Source of the DNA: a virus
Virus record (IMG/VR): IMGVR_UViG_3300032246_002207
Location: 1-22,490 of that record
Length of the DNA stretch: 22,490 bases
Strand: one strand, 5' to 3'
This document shows, in pieces, positions 5,918-12,995 of this stretch. The notes beneath the pieces were generated by a model. That model had not been told where the DNA came from. It made no database searches and worked only from the letters and a program-made list of their open reading frames with translations. The translations under genes were made by a program, and so were the position numbers. Each line of letters opens with the position of its first letter. Within the stretch, counting starts at the first letter, position 1.

Positions 5918-6255
5918 GTGTATATGAATTTAAAATGAATAACTGGTCACCCAATTGGTACAAGTCTGCGGATGAAAAAGAACAGGCAGAGTTCCGTGAA
6001 TGGTTTCGCGGTGTGCTGATCAATGAACGAGTCACCCTGACGTTTGTCAAGGCCGATGGAACTGATCGTGTCATGCAGTGTAGCCTGCATCCTGAATTAA
6101 TTCCTGCAGAGAAGTTACAGAAAGAAGAAGCCAGTCCACGCAAACGCAGCGAAGAAGCTCAGGTTGTCTGGGACATTGAAAAGCAGGACTGGCGCAGTTT
6201 CCGATTCGACAGCGTCAAAGAATTTGCCTTTACACTAGGAGCATTGCATGGCTAG
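5914..6255 (+). CDS. SH3-like small beta protein (DUF2693-type)
   Basis: A 113-residue protein. The central block FRGVLINERVTLTFVKADGTDRVMQCSLHPELIP followed by VVWDIEKQDWRSFRFDSV matches a phage and bacterial family of small SH3-like beta-barrel proteins often labelled DUF2693. Its biochemical role is unknown. ATG 5914 is preceded by AAAGGA at a 7-nt spacing and overlaps the HNH stop (ATGA). Confidence 0.7.
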   Translation: MSVYEFKMNNWSPNWYKSADEKEQAEFREWFRGVLINERVTLTFVKADGTDRVMQCSLHPELIPAEKLQKEEASPRKRSEEAQVVWDIEKQDWRSFRFDSVKEFAFTLGALHG

Positions 6256-7321
6256 AGACTCACTGATGGAACCAAAATGGGAAGTCTTTGATTCCACCAA
6301 TCAGGGCAAATTCATGCAGGCCATGAATTGGTATAACTATGAGAAAGACAAGAAAGACGCTCTGGCCTATGCCGGCGCCTGGATTAAAAAGAACTGGCCT
6401 GCGGAATTCAAGGACTGGGCCAAGATTGATGAGAGTCAGTTTAGCCGAACCTATGGCTGGATCGCCCGCATGAAAATGAATGGCACGGTATTTGATACTG
6501 CCACTGACAAACGATTTGCTGCCCATCTGCATGAATGTCTGCAGACTGCCAAGGCTGTGAAAGACGAACCTGCAGTAGTGGTGGCCGCCGTGCCCCGACG
6601 CAGCATTCAAGAAGCCATGGCAGAAAAGCAGGCAGAGTTTCTGGGAGAGATTGATGGCGAGATTGATAATTTTTGTACTAATGCCTATAAGTCTACTGGT
6701 TACAACCTGTACAAGTATTGTCAGTCAGCCAACGTCGCCAAACAATACATGGCAGCAGTTACAGCTCTATGTCAGCGACAATTAGACGAGCTCGAGCTAA
6801 TTGGTACTGATGAGCAGGTGACCGAAGGTTACAAGCATCTGGGCAAACGGGATCTGAAGGCATTTCGAGAATTTCTGCAGAGTCTGATTGATGATGCTGA
6901 CCGATATGCCAACTTTAAGAAGGCCAATCGCAAGGTTAGAGTCAAGAAGCAGAAACCAGCCGGTGAGCAGGTTGCTAAGATGAAGTATCTGCGAGAGTTT
7001 GCCGAGCTCAAACTTAAGAGCGTGCATGCGGCATCCATTATTGGTGCCAACCAGCTCTGGGTATACAATACCAAGAACAAGAAGCTGGGTGTATATAATG
7101 CCTCGGGTACCAGCGGATTCAGTGTCAAAGGTACTAGCCTGCAGGGCTATGATCCCGAGACCAGTGTGCAAAGAACTTTGCGCAAGCCTGACATTGTGAT
7201 TGCTAAAATGATGGCAGCTGGCAAGGTAGCCTTGAGAAAGATCCTGCCGGACCTGACCACTACTGAGACTGCACTCAATGGCCGTTTTAACGAAGACATT
7301 GTATTGTTGAGGGTTATATGA
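6248..7321 (+). CDS. conserved T4-type marine phage protein, unknown function
   Basis: A 357-residue soluble, charged protein. The C-terminal third, with NQLWVYNTKNKKLGVYNASG, GFSVKGTSLQGYDPETS and QRTLRKPDIV before LNGRFNEDIVLLRV, resembles a protein conserved in cyanophage-type myoviruses. That protein has no known function to my knowledge. The middle is helical with a basic patch (KKANRKVRVKKQKP). It overlaps the previous gene by 8 nt and the next small frame by 4 nt. Confidence 0.7.
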   Translation: MARDSLMEPKWEVFDSTNQGKFMQAMNWYNYEKDKKDALAYAGAWIKKNWPAEFKDWAKIDESQFSRTYGWIARMKMNGTVFDTATDKRFAAHLHECLQTAKAVKDEPAVVVAAVPRRSIQEAMAEKQAEFLGEIDGEIDNFCTNAYKSTGYNLYKYCQSANVAKQYMAAVTALCQRQLDELELIGTDEQVTEGYKHLGKRDLKAFREFLQSLIDDADRYANFKKANRKVRVKKQKPAGEQVAKMKYLREFAELKLKSVHAASIIGANQLWVYNTKNKKLGVYNASGTSGFSVKGTSLQGYDPETSVQRTLRKPDIVIAKMMAAGKVALRKILPDLTTTETALNGRFNEDIVLLRVI

Positions 7322-7443
7322 ACATTACCTGGAAAATTCAAGCGTGGATGTACAAAAAGGTGCCAAGACTCTTGACTTTTCTGGAGCAGTTTACTATAAT
7401 AGAGTGGTTCGTAATTATTCTTTTGATTGATTGGCTACTATGA
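7318..7443 (+). CDS. possible 41-residue membrane peptide
   Basis: A short frame linked by ATGA overlaps to both neighbours. The C-terminus is strongly hydrophobic (FVIILLIDWLL) after a basic N-terminus (WKIQAWMYKKVPRLL), giving one possible membrane helix. A sigma-70-type promoter (7372-7400) lies inside it. The region may be a promoter leader that happens to be open; the double coupling is the main argument that it is translated. Confidence 0.4.
   Translation: MNITWKIQAWMYKKVPRLLTFLEQFTIIEWFVIILLIDWLL
7372..7400 (+). promoter_or_regulatory. sigma-70-type promoter
   Basis: TTGACT (7372-7377), 17-bp spacer, TATAAT (7395-7400). The predicted start near 7407 gives a leader of about 33 nt to ATG 7440. 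The block CTATAATAGAGTGG (7394-7407) recurs exactly at 18463-18476. Confidence 0.65.
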
Positions 7444-7883
7444 CAAAAACCGCAATGACCAATGATGAGTTTGACCGCTACATGGTTCAGACCTATCCCG
7501 ATCTGTTCAAGAACAGATTTGCCGATCCCATGGATACGTTGATGTGTTGGGGCTTTTCCGTGAGTCCGGGTTGGCATGACATTCTCGATGCATTGTGTAG
7601 CAACATTCAGCACCACACAGAATGGAACAACAAGCAGTTTAACAAGGGTTATACCCAGTACAAGCAGGTGGAACCCGTGACTGTGGTTCAGGTCAAGGAA
7701 AAGTTTGGCACTCTGCGCTTCTACTATGAAGGTGGAGATGAGCAAATCCGTGGCATGGTAAGCATGGCAGAAAGCATGAGCGCCGTTACCTGCGAGAAGT
7801 GTGGCAAGCCTGGCACATCTACCGGTGGCGGTTGGATTAAAACTTTATGCGATGAACATCGCGAGGAGTATCAAGGTGCTTGA
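7440..7883 (+). CDS. conserved phage protein with C-terminal zinc-knuckle, unknown function
   Basis: A 147-residue protein. GWHDILDALCSNIQHH, then VVQVKEKFGTLRFYYEGGDEQI and a C-terminal CEKCGKPGTSTGGGWIKTLC define a family common in phage and some bacterial genomes, with no assigned activity. The CxxC plus the later LCDEH suggest a small zinc site. ATG 7440 lacks a good ribosome binding site; TTG 7431 and ATG 7455 are alternatives. Confidence 0.7.
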   Translation: MTKTAMTNDEFDRYMVQTYPDLFKNRFADPMDTLMCWGFSVSPGWHDILDALCSNIQHHTEWNNKQFNKGYTQYKQVEPVTVVQVKEKFGTLRFYYEGGDEQIRGMVSMAESMSAVTCEKCGKPGTSTGGGWIKTLCDEHREEYQGA

Positions 7884-8298
7884 ATGTTTAGTATTGGGCG
7901 ATAGCATCGCCGTTGGTGTATCCAAGTATACGCCGCAGTGTGAAATACAGGCTCAGGGTGGCATCAACAGCTGGCAGATGGCTCGCCAGGTCAATGCCTG
8001 GCCCATGGACAAGGCAGTACGTCATACCATTATCAGCATTGGAACCAATGACTATGCCAAGCTCAACACCAAGGAGTATGTAAATCAGATCCGATTTAGG
8101 ATACGTGGACCAGTAACCTGGATTTTACCCAGCCAGGAGATCAAGCCCCAGCAACGAGAGCTTGTTGAAATTGTCGCCAAATTTTGGGGTGACACCATTA
8201 TAACTGTTAAGCCTGAACAGTTGGCCAAGGACCGGATTCATTTGACAGGCACCGGATACAAAGAGATAGCTGAAGAGTTTTTAAATGAAAGAAAATAA
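7876..8298 (+). CDS. SGNH/GDSL-type hydrolase-like protein
   Basis: A 140-residue protein with the SGNH blocks in order: LVLGDSIAVG (block I Ser), GGINSWQM (block II Gly region), ISIGTNDY (block III Asn) and KDRIHLTGTGY (block V Asp-x-x-His). SGNH enzymes are esterases or lipases, including enzymes that remove acyl groups from glycans. There is no signal peptide, so it would act in the cytoplasm, or outside only after lysis or as part of the particle. I chose GTG 7876 because AGGAG (7864-7868) lies 7 nt upstream and the protein then starts just before the first beta strand; ATG 7852 is possible. It overlaps the previous gene by 8 nt. Confidence 0.75.
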   Translation: MLECLVLGDSIAVGVSKYTPQCEIQAQGGINSWQMARQVNAWPMDKAVRHTIISIGTNDYAKLNTKEYVNQIRFRIRGPVTWILPSQEIKPQQRELVEIVAKFWGDTIITVKPEQLAKDRIHLTGTGYKEIAEEFLNERK

Positions 8299-9464
8299 TG
8301 AGTTACTTTATTCGCAATGGCAACACATTCCGAGTGGCAGACAAGGAGGCCATGGATCTGCACGAACATCTGCCTGCCGGCAACTACATTGTCAAGCAAG
8401 ACCAATTTGGTAACCTATTCCTAGAGCATGTTGACGGCTTTGAGCCGCCCAGCAAAATCTACGGCGATACTCTGCGCAATGCAGACCGCATCATCAGCAC
8501 CTTCCTGGATCGTAAGAACAAGGGTACTGGTGTAATGTTGAGCGGCGAAAAAGGCAGCGGCAAGACTTTGCTGGCCAAGACTCTGAGCATTGAGACAGCC
8601 AAGCAGGGCATTCCTACCATCCTAATCAACAGTCCCTGGCGTGGTGATGATTTCAACAAGTTAATTCAGGACATTGATCAGCCTACGGTAATCCTGTTTG
8701 ATGAGTTTGAAAAGGTCTACGACGAAGAACAGCAGGAAGAAATGCTGACCCTGTTAGATGGTGTGTACCCTACTCAGAAGTTGTTTGTACTGACCTGCAA
8801 CGACAAATGGCGAGTGGACAAACATATGCGCAATCGTCCAGGTCGTATCTTCTACATGATGGAGTTCCGTGGTCTAGACCAAGAATTCATTCGTGAATAC
8901 TGCATGGACAATCTCCGGGATGCCAGCCTAAAGAACATCGATCAGATTTGTCAGACTGCCAGCCTGTTTAGCCAGTTTAACTTTGACATGCTCAAGGCTC
9001 TGTGCGAGGAAATGAATCGCTACAACGAGTCACCACGCGAAGCCATGAAGATGTTGAATGCCAAGCCTGAGTTCGACGGTGGCTCAACCTACACAGTAAG
9101 ACTGTTCCGTGGCGACGAAGAATTGAAGATTAACTGGCCCAGCCCTGCTGGCGAATGGACTGGCAACCCCATGAACCTGACCAGCGATGAATATGAGAAT
9201 GGTTCTGTCCGCTTTGGTTGGAGGCTCGGCGGCAAAGAGATTGCTGGCAGGGTTAAAAGCAGGTTGGGTCAGGCCATAGCAGCTCTGGAGGCGGACGAAG
9301 ACGATGACGATGATGAAATCAGCGGCGAAGCCCGATTCAATCAGGACGACCTGATCAAGATTCTGCCAGCCAAGGGACAGTTTGAGTTCGAGAATCGCCA
9401 GGGGTTTACCCTGATTCTAACCAAGCGTGAAAGCAAGATTTTCTACCACCCCGATGCCTTTTAA
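8298..9464 (+). CDS. AAA+ ATPase
   Basis: A 388-residue protein with a central AAA+ domain: Walker A GEKGSGKT (83-90), Walker B VILFDE (131-136), sensor-1-like TCND (166-169) and arginine-rich RNRPGR (178-183) at the arginine-finger position. The N-terminal 60 residues and the region after about 250 are phage-specific. The latter includes an acidic run (residues near 335-342) and a beta-rich end. It most resembles uncharacterised ATPases of large myoviruses. The substrate is unknown; the acidic stretch could be an interaction surface. The start overlaps the SGNH stop by one base (TAATG), suggesting co-expression. Confidence 0.85.
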   Translation: MSYFIRNGNTFRVADKEAMDLHEHLPAGNYIVKQDQFGNLFLEHVDGFEPPSKIYGDTLRNADRIISTFLDRKNKGTGVMLSGEKGSGKTLLAKTLSIETAKQGIPTILINSPWRGDDFNKLIQDIDQPTVILFDEFEKVYDEEQQEEMLTLLDGVYPTQKLFVLTCNDKWRVDKHMRNRPGRIFYMMEFRGLDQEFIREYCMDNLRDASLKNIDQICQTASLFSQFNFDMLKALCEEMNRYNESPREAMKMLNAKPEFDGGSTYTVRLFRGDEELKINWPSPAGEWTGNPMNLTSDEYENGSVRFGWRLGGKEIAGRVKSRLGQAIAALEADEDDDDDEISGEARFNQDDLIKILPAKGQFEFENRQGFTLILTKRESKIFYHPDAF

Positions 9465-9476
9465 AAAGGAGCCAGT

Positions 9477-9734
9477 ATGAGTCATGAAGAAGACAAGTTT
9501 AATCACAGCCGCCGCCTCCATCAAGAACAGGTGGCCATTGATAAACAGGTCAAGATTGCCAAGGAATTTGGCATACCAGTCAAGGAGCCGCACAAGCTGC
9601 ATAAACATCATGTACTGAACTGCGGCAATCCTGACTGCTTCATGTGTGCCAATCCCAGAAAGGTCTGGGGCGAAAAGACCATGCAGGAACGCAGATTTGA
9701 ACAGAAAGAGCGAATACATGATGACAACGATTGA
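9477..9734 (+). CDS. small conserved CGNPxCxxCxNPR protein
   Basis: An 85-residue basic protein. The core HKLHKHHVLNCGNPDC followed by FMCANPRKVWGEKTMQERRFEQ is widely seen in small phage and bacterial hypothetical proteins. The two Cys pairs with flanking His could bind a metal. AAGGAG (9466-9471) is five bases before ATG 9477. The 3' end overlaps the HAD gene by 17 nt. Confidence 0.7.
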   Translation: MSHEEDKFNHSRRLHQEQVAIDKQVKIAKEFGIPVKEPHKLHKHHVLNCGNPDCFMCANPRKVWGEKTMQERRFEQKERIHDDND

Positions 9735-10212
9735 TGTAATTTACCTGGACATGGATGGTGTCCTATCCGACTTCATGTCCAGATATCGGGAACTCAACGG
9801 AGAGTTTAAACGCGACAATGAAGGCAAGCGAAGCACGGCCTGGAATGAGTTCTGTGAAGGCGGTCATTTTGCCAATCTGGATACCTGGCCAGGCTGCACC
9901 GAGCTCATTGAGTTCATCGAAGGCGTACGCGGTGACGTCCGTGTCGAGATCCTGACCAGTACCGGTGGCGCATACCATCATCAGCGGGTCGAAGCCGACA
10001 AGCAGACCTGGTGCGAAGAGCGTGGTATCTTCTACAAGGTCAACGCCGTTCCTGGTCGCTGGAAGAAGAAAGAATGGGCAACACCCCGTTCGATTTTGAT
10101 TGACGACACCGAAGATGTGATCCGAGATTGGACACTGGCTGGCGGCATGGGTATCCTGCATCGGGACAATGATACAACCATTAAATTGTTGAAAAAGTAC
10201 TTGACATTGTAG
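9718..10212 (+). CDS. HAD-family phosphatase, 5'(3')-nucleotidase-like
   Basis: A 164-residue HAD-superfamily hydrolase. Motif I is LDMDGV (nucleophile Asp11, acid Asp13), motif II is LTST (79-82), a motif III Lys lies in RWKKKEW, and motif IV is LIDDTEDVI (Asp129-Asp130). The size and the DMDGVLSDF opening resemble deoxyribonucleotidase-type members, which remove phosphate from nucleoside monophosphates, so a nucleotide-pool role is plausible. The substrate is inferred from family resemblance only. ATG 9718 is used; ATG 9721 is equally possible. Confidence 0.8.
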   Translation: MMTTIDVIYLDMDGVLSDFMSRYRELNGEFKRDNEGKRSTAWNEFCEGGHFANLDTWPGCTELIEFIEGVRGDVRVEILTSTGGAYHHQRVEADKQTWCEERGIFYKVNAVPGRWKKKEWATPRSILIDDTEDVIRDWTLAGGMGILHRDNDTTIKLLKKYLTL

Positions 10213-10229
10213 CAATGTTCATATATAAT
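10201..10229 (+). promoter_or_regulatory. sigma-70-type promoter before the RNase H gene
   Basis: TTGACA (10201-10206), 17-bp spacer, TATAAT (10224-10229), both consensus. The predicted start near 10236 leaves a 22-nt leader carrying AAGGA (10248-10252) five bases before ATG 10258. Confidence 0.85.
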
Positions 10230-10257
10230 AGTAGTACCAATAATTTTAAGGATTAAT

Positions 10258-11160
10258 ATGATCATTGTTGACTTTAACCAGACGGCTATTAGCACGCTCA
10301 TGGGCGAGCTAGCTGGCCGCACCGATGTGGAGATTCGCAAGGACCTGATCCGTCACATGATTATCAACGCCATTCGCAGCTACAAGGTAAAATTTGGAGC
10401 TGAGTTTGGCGAGATTGTCATAGCCTGCGATAACCGCCACTACTGGCGCAAGGATAAATTCCCCTACTACAAGGCCAGCCGTAAAAAGGCTCGCGCCGAT
10501 TCAGGCTTTGACTGGAAGCTGATCTTTGACACCTTGTCGGAGATCCGTGCCGAGCTCAATGCCTTCTTTCCCTATACTGTGATCGATGTTGACGGCGCCG
10601 AAGCCGACGACGTAATTGCCGTGCTAGCCGAATGGACTCAGACCAATGACCTCAGACAAGATGGTATGTTTGGCGAACAGGTGCCACAGCCTGTACTGAT
10701 TCTCAGCGGCGACCACGACTTCATTCAGCTGCAGAAGTTCAAGAATGTGCAGCAGTACAGTCCTATCCATAAAAAATGGATCAAGCCTGACAGCAGCGTG
10801 AACAGCTACCTCATGGAACATATTATCAAAGGCGACAAAGGCGATGGCATTCCTAATATTCTTAGTCCTGATGATTGCTTTATTACTGAGACTCGGCAGA
10901 AACCGATAACAGCTAAAAAGCTCGAAGCCTGGGAGACCATCTCTCCCGATGATTTCCACAACGTGGAATCCAATGTGGATGTGCAGCGCAATTTTAATCG
11001 CAATCGCTACCTCATTGATTTTGAATATATACCTGATCCGGTCCGGAATAACATTCTGGGTGTCTGGGTCGATCGTCCACACAAGGACCGCAGTCAACTG
11101 CTCAATTACTTCATGGAACATAAAATGAAGAACATGATTGATCATCTAGGAGAATTTTAA
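10258..11160 (+). CDS. rnh: RNase H / 5'-3' exonuclease, T4 Rnh type
   Basis: A 300-residue FEN1/T4 RNase H-type nuclease that removes RNA primers from Okazaki fragments. Acidic metal ligands appear in order: Asp5 in VDFNQ, Asp58 in CDNRHYWRKDKFPYYK with the conserved basic helix, Glu115/Asp117/Asp118 in GAEADDVI, Asp152 and Asp154 in SGDHDF, and Asp193/Asp196 in KGDKGDGIPN (helix-hairpin-helix-like region). The length matches T4 Rnh (about 305). It acts with DNA ligase (14489) on the lagging strand. It has its own promoter, and its stop overlaps the next start by one base. Confidence 0.92.
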   Translation: MIIVDFNQTAISTLMGELAGRTDVEIRKDLIRHMIINAIRSYKVKFGAEFGEIVIACDNRHYWRKDKFPYYKASRKKARADSGFDWKLIFDTLSEIRAELNAFFPYTVIDVDGAEADDVIAVLAEWTQTNDLRQDGMFGEQVPQPVLILSGDHDFIQLQKFKNVQQYSPIHKKWIKPDSSVNSYLMEHIIKGDKGDGIPNILSPDDCFITETRQKPITAKKLEAWETISPDDFHNVESNVDVQRNFNRNRYLIDFEYIPDPVRNNILGVWVDRPHKDRSQLLNYFMEHKMKNMIDHLGEF

Positions 11161-11657
11161 TGAGATTGTATATACCAGAAATCCTGCAGCAGGTAGCTGA
11201 TGCTGCACCCGAGGAGCGTGCCCAGATATTAAAGAACAATGCAGGCAATGTGCTGTTAAAAGAAGTACTATTGCTGAACTTTGGACCCGCAGTATTTGAT
11301 CTGCCCGCAGGCAAGGCACCCTACAAGGCCAGTGCCCAGCCTCTGGGTCTGACCGAGACCAATCTCTATGCCGAGAGCCGTCGTCTATATCTGCTGGTCA
11401 AGGATCATCCGCGCCGTCCTAAAAACCTCAAGCGCCTGCAGATTGAGAACATCTTTATTCAGATGCTGGAAGGTATTCATGTATCCGAGGCCAACATGTT
11501 GAATGTCTTGAAAGACAAAGCACTAGCCCAAGCCTATCCTGGGCTGACCGAGGCAGTGGTAAGGGCAGCATTCCCCGATCTTTTGCCTGAAAAACAGGCA
11601 GAAAATGTGGCAGAAACCAGGCGACCCGTGGGACGCCCCCGAAAAGTAGTGGCGTAA
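11160..11657 (+). CDS. DUF6433-like T4-type phage protein
   Basis: A 165-residue protein beginning RLYIPEILQQVADA, with ESRRLYLLVKDHP, IFIQMLEGIHVSEANMLNVLKDKAL and YPGLTEAVVRAAFPD. This matches a family of unknown function (DUF6433) found beside replication genes in T4-type phages. The C-terminal tail ends PVGRPRK, an AT-hook-like basic motif that could contact DNA. The part of the gene coding LPEKQAE carries the stem-loop also found at 3255-3271. It overlaps the RNase H gene (TAATG), so co-expression is likely. Confidence 0.75.
   Translation: MRLYIPEILQQVADAAPEERAQILKNNAGNVLLKEVLLLNFGPAVFDLPAGKAPYKASAQPLGLTETNLYAESRRLYLLVKDHPRRPKNLKRLQIENIFIQMLEGIHVSEANMLNVLKDKALAQAYPGLTEAVVRAAFPDLLPEKQAENVAETRRPVGRPRKVVA
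11584..11600. repeat. stem-loop TGCCTG-AAAAA-CAGGCA, copy 2
   Basis: Identical to 3255-3271, with the match extending four more bases to 11604. Here it lies in the 3' end of the DUF6433-like coding sequence. Confidence 0.55.
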
Positions 11658-11658
11658 G

Positions 11659-11674
11659 TCATTGATTTCATTGA
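11659..11674. repeat. TCATTGA tandem motif before a promoter
   Basis: TCATTGATTTCATTGA is the exact reverse complement of 3231-3246 and matches 3205-3220 at 14 of 16 bases. With the four bases to its left (TAAG), it matches 3201-3220 at 18 of 20. It lies 13 bp before the -35 box of the promoter at 11688. Confidence 0.5.
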
Positions 11675-11687
11675 TGTTTTTTCAGGC

Positions 11688-11716
11688 TTGACAACTGGGT
11701 GAAATGGTGCTATAAT
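11688..11716 (+). promoter_or_regulatory. sigma-70-type promoter
   Basis: TTGACA (11688-11693), 17-bp spacer, TATAAT (11711-11716), extended TGC and the GGC preceding the -35 that is shared with other promoters in this window. The leader to ATG 11747 is about 24 nt. Confidence 0.85.
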
Positions 11717-11746
11717 AATGGTACGTTAAATGAGAAAGGTATCCAA

Positions 11747-12046
11747 ATGTCAAAGCTCACTCACTATACCATTGAAGTCTACAAAGCCGACAAGCGCATC
11801 AAGAAAGATGCCCGCTATGGCAAGGATAAAAAAGGACTGCGTTTCGTAGATGTCATCGATTTTGCTCCCTCAACCAAGGACTATATCGACACTGTGGTCA
11901 AGCGCTATGTTCGCGATGGTTACTTTGCCCAGGCTTTCGAGACCTATGTCATCAAGCAGAATCTCATCGGCGGCAAAGAGTTTGCTGAACGCTATGATAC
12001 ACCGAATTTTTGCTCACCATCCAGCGAGTCTTATTGGAGCATGTAA
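11747..12046 (+). CDS. small basic protein of unknown function (single-gene cassette)
   Basis: A 99-residue basic protein (opening MSKLTHYTIEVYKADKRIKK) resembling hypothetical proteins of other large phages, with no known role. ATG 11747 is selected over upstream codons because it follows the promoter and has AAAGG about 7 nt upstream. It is flanked by the promoters at 11688 and 12050, so it forms a one-gene unit. Confidence 0.6.
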   Translation: MSKLTHYTIEVYKADKRIKKDARYGKDKKGLRFVDVIDFAPSTKDYIDTVVKRYVRDGYFAQAFETYVIKQNLIGGKEFAERYDTPNFCSPSSESYWSM

Positions 12047-12049
12047 GGC

Positions 12050-12078
12050 TTGACATTGCACCAAAATTCTGCTATAAT
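12050..12078 (+). promoter_or_regulatory. sigma-70-type promoter
   Basis: TTGACA (12050-12055), 17-bp spacer, TATAAT (12073-12078), extended TGC. It begins immediately after the previous stop codon. AAGGAG (12087-12092) serves ATG 12099. Confidence 0.85.
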
Positions 12079-12098
12079 ACACACACAAGGAGTAGATT

Positions 12099-12287
12099 AT
12101 GAAAAACTTTGAAATCGCAGTCATTGAAAATGCCCGTTGCTATATCTTCCGCAGGGAAGCTGAGCCCGTGAAAAAAGTTACCAAGGCTGCAGTGCAGCGT
12201 GAGCGCAAGGCCAAGGTTGGCCGAGGACTGAGCAAGTATCGCAACAGCGTGCGCCGTCCCAGTGAAGTCATTGTAACCACATTCTAA
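12099..12287 (+). CDS. small basic protein of unknown function
   Basis: Sixty-two residues, very rich in Lys and Arg (REAEPVKKVTKAAVQRERKAK, then GRGLSKYRNSVRRPSE). Charge alone suggests nucleic-acid or ribosome association, but no family is recognised. It has a strong promoter and an AAGGAG six bases before the ATG, so it should be well expressed early. Confidence 0.6.
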   Translation: MKNFEIAVIENARCYIFRREAEPVKKVTKAAVQRERKAKVGRGLSKYRNSVRRPSEVIVTTF

Positions 12288-12297
12288 GGAGAATAGC

Positions 12298-12609
12298 ATG
12301 AAAAAGATTCTAGTAGCCCTTGCCACAGTTGCCACCTTTGCGGCCGCGCCCGTGCAGGCTCATGCCGATGCCGGCGGAGCATTCATTGGCGGTTTGATCA
12401 TTGGCAATATACTTACCCAGCCCCGCACAGTCTATGTACAACCCGCTCCGGTGTATGTACAGCCTGCACCAGTTTATGTCAATCCCAACCCCTATGGCGT
12501 GCAACCCAATCCATATTTGTATGCCTATCCCCCAACCCGCTATTGCCATCAGGAAGATGTGTATAGCTCAAATGGAACATATCTGGGTCGTCAGCAAATC
12601 TGTAACTAA
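12298..12609 (+). CDS. exported protein with VYVQPAP repeats
   Basis: A 103-residue protein with a textbook signal peptide: MKK, a hydrophobic core (ILVALATVATFAAAPV) and a likely signal peptidase I site after AHA around residue 23. Next come a Gly-rich hydrophobic stretch (GGAFIGGLIIGN), three tandem seven-residue units (VYVQPAP, VYVQPAP, VYVNPNP), more Pro/Tyr/Asn-rich sequence and a C-terminal pair of Cys that could form a disulfide. It resembles small secreted or surface proteins of Gram-negative bacteria rather than phage structural proteins. It is probably periplasmic or at the outer surface of the infected cell. AAGGAG lies about 8 nt before the ATG. Confidence 0.7.
   Translation: MKKILVALATVATFAAAPVQAHADAGGAFIGGLIIGNILTQPRTVYVQPAPVYVQPAPVYVNPNPYGVQPNPYLYAYPPTRYCHQEDVYSSNGTYLGRQQICN
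12430..12492 (+). repeat. three tandem 21-bp coding repeats
   Basis: Units at 12430-12450, 12451-12471 and 12472-12492 each encode VYVxPxP. The first two encode identical residues with different synonymous codons; the third has diverged. Confidence 0.75.
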
Positions 12610-12618
12610 GGAGTTGTT

Positions 12619-12825
12619 ATGATTAATTTGAATAAAATCTTTGGTCTGGAACTGGGCATTGGTATCATGCTGGTGCTGCTTCTTTTTTACTTCATCTTCT
12701 TTCCGTTTGCCGTGGCCTGGGCCCTGAATTATCTGTTCAATTTGACCATTGCCATGAGCTTTGATACCTGGGTAGCCGTCACCATCCTGCACGGCTTCTT
12801 CCATGGTGTTGTCAAGTCAAAATGA
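12619..12825 (+). CDS. small membrane protein
   Basis: Sixty-eight residues with a long hydrophobic N-terminal half (about residues 9-35, GLELGIGIMLVLLLFYFIFF onward) and a second hydrophobic stretch (about 37-60). AAGGAG is seven bases before the ATG. It is adjacent to the exported protein, so both may act at the host envelope (for example exclusion or envelope modification), but that is speculation. The stop overlaps the next frame (ATGA). Confidence 0.6.
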   Translation: MINLNKIFGLELGIGIMLVLLLFYFIFFPFAVAWALNYLFNLTIAMSFDTWVAVTILHGFFHGVVKSK

Positions 12826-12995
12826 AATACTCGGCATTTCGTATCTGGGTGCAGAACATCTGGATGGAAAATAGGGAAGAATACTTGACTTTATCGCAGC
12901 TTCCCTATACAATGAAAGAGTACTGGAGTCGCTATAAGTATTGGCTCAAGCGTGAGTATCGTTATCAAAGGAGTCACCATGACAATGCATCTTGA
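12822..12995 (+). CDS. small aromatic and basic phage protein
   Basis: A 57-residue frame starting in an ATGA overlap: FRIWVQNIWMENREEYL, then TMKEYWSRYKYWLKREYRYQ. The W/Y/R-rich pattern resembles small conserved proteins of T4-type phages. It overlaps the next gene's start by 17 nt and contains a candidate promoter (12885-12913). Confidence 0.55.
   Translation: MKYSAFRIWVQNIWMENREEYLTLSQLPYTMKEYWSRYKYWLKREYRYQRSHHDNAS
12885..12913 (+). promoter_or_regulatory. candidate sigma-70-type promoter inside a small gene
   Basis: TTGACT (12885-12890), 17-bp spacer, TACAAT (12908-12913). One mismatch in each box. It would drive the gene at 12979, whose AAAGGAG is at 12967-12973. Confidence 0.5.
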
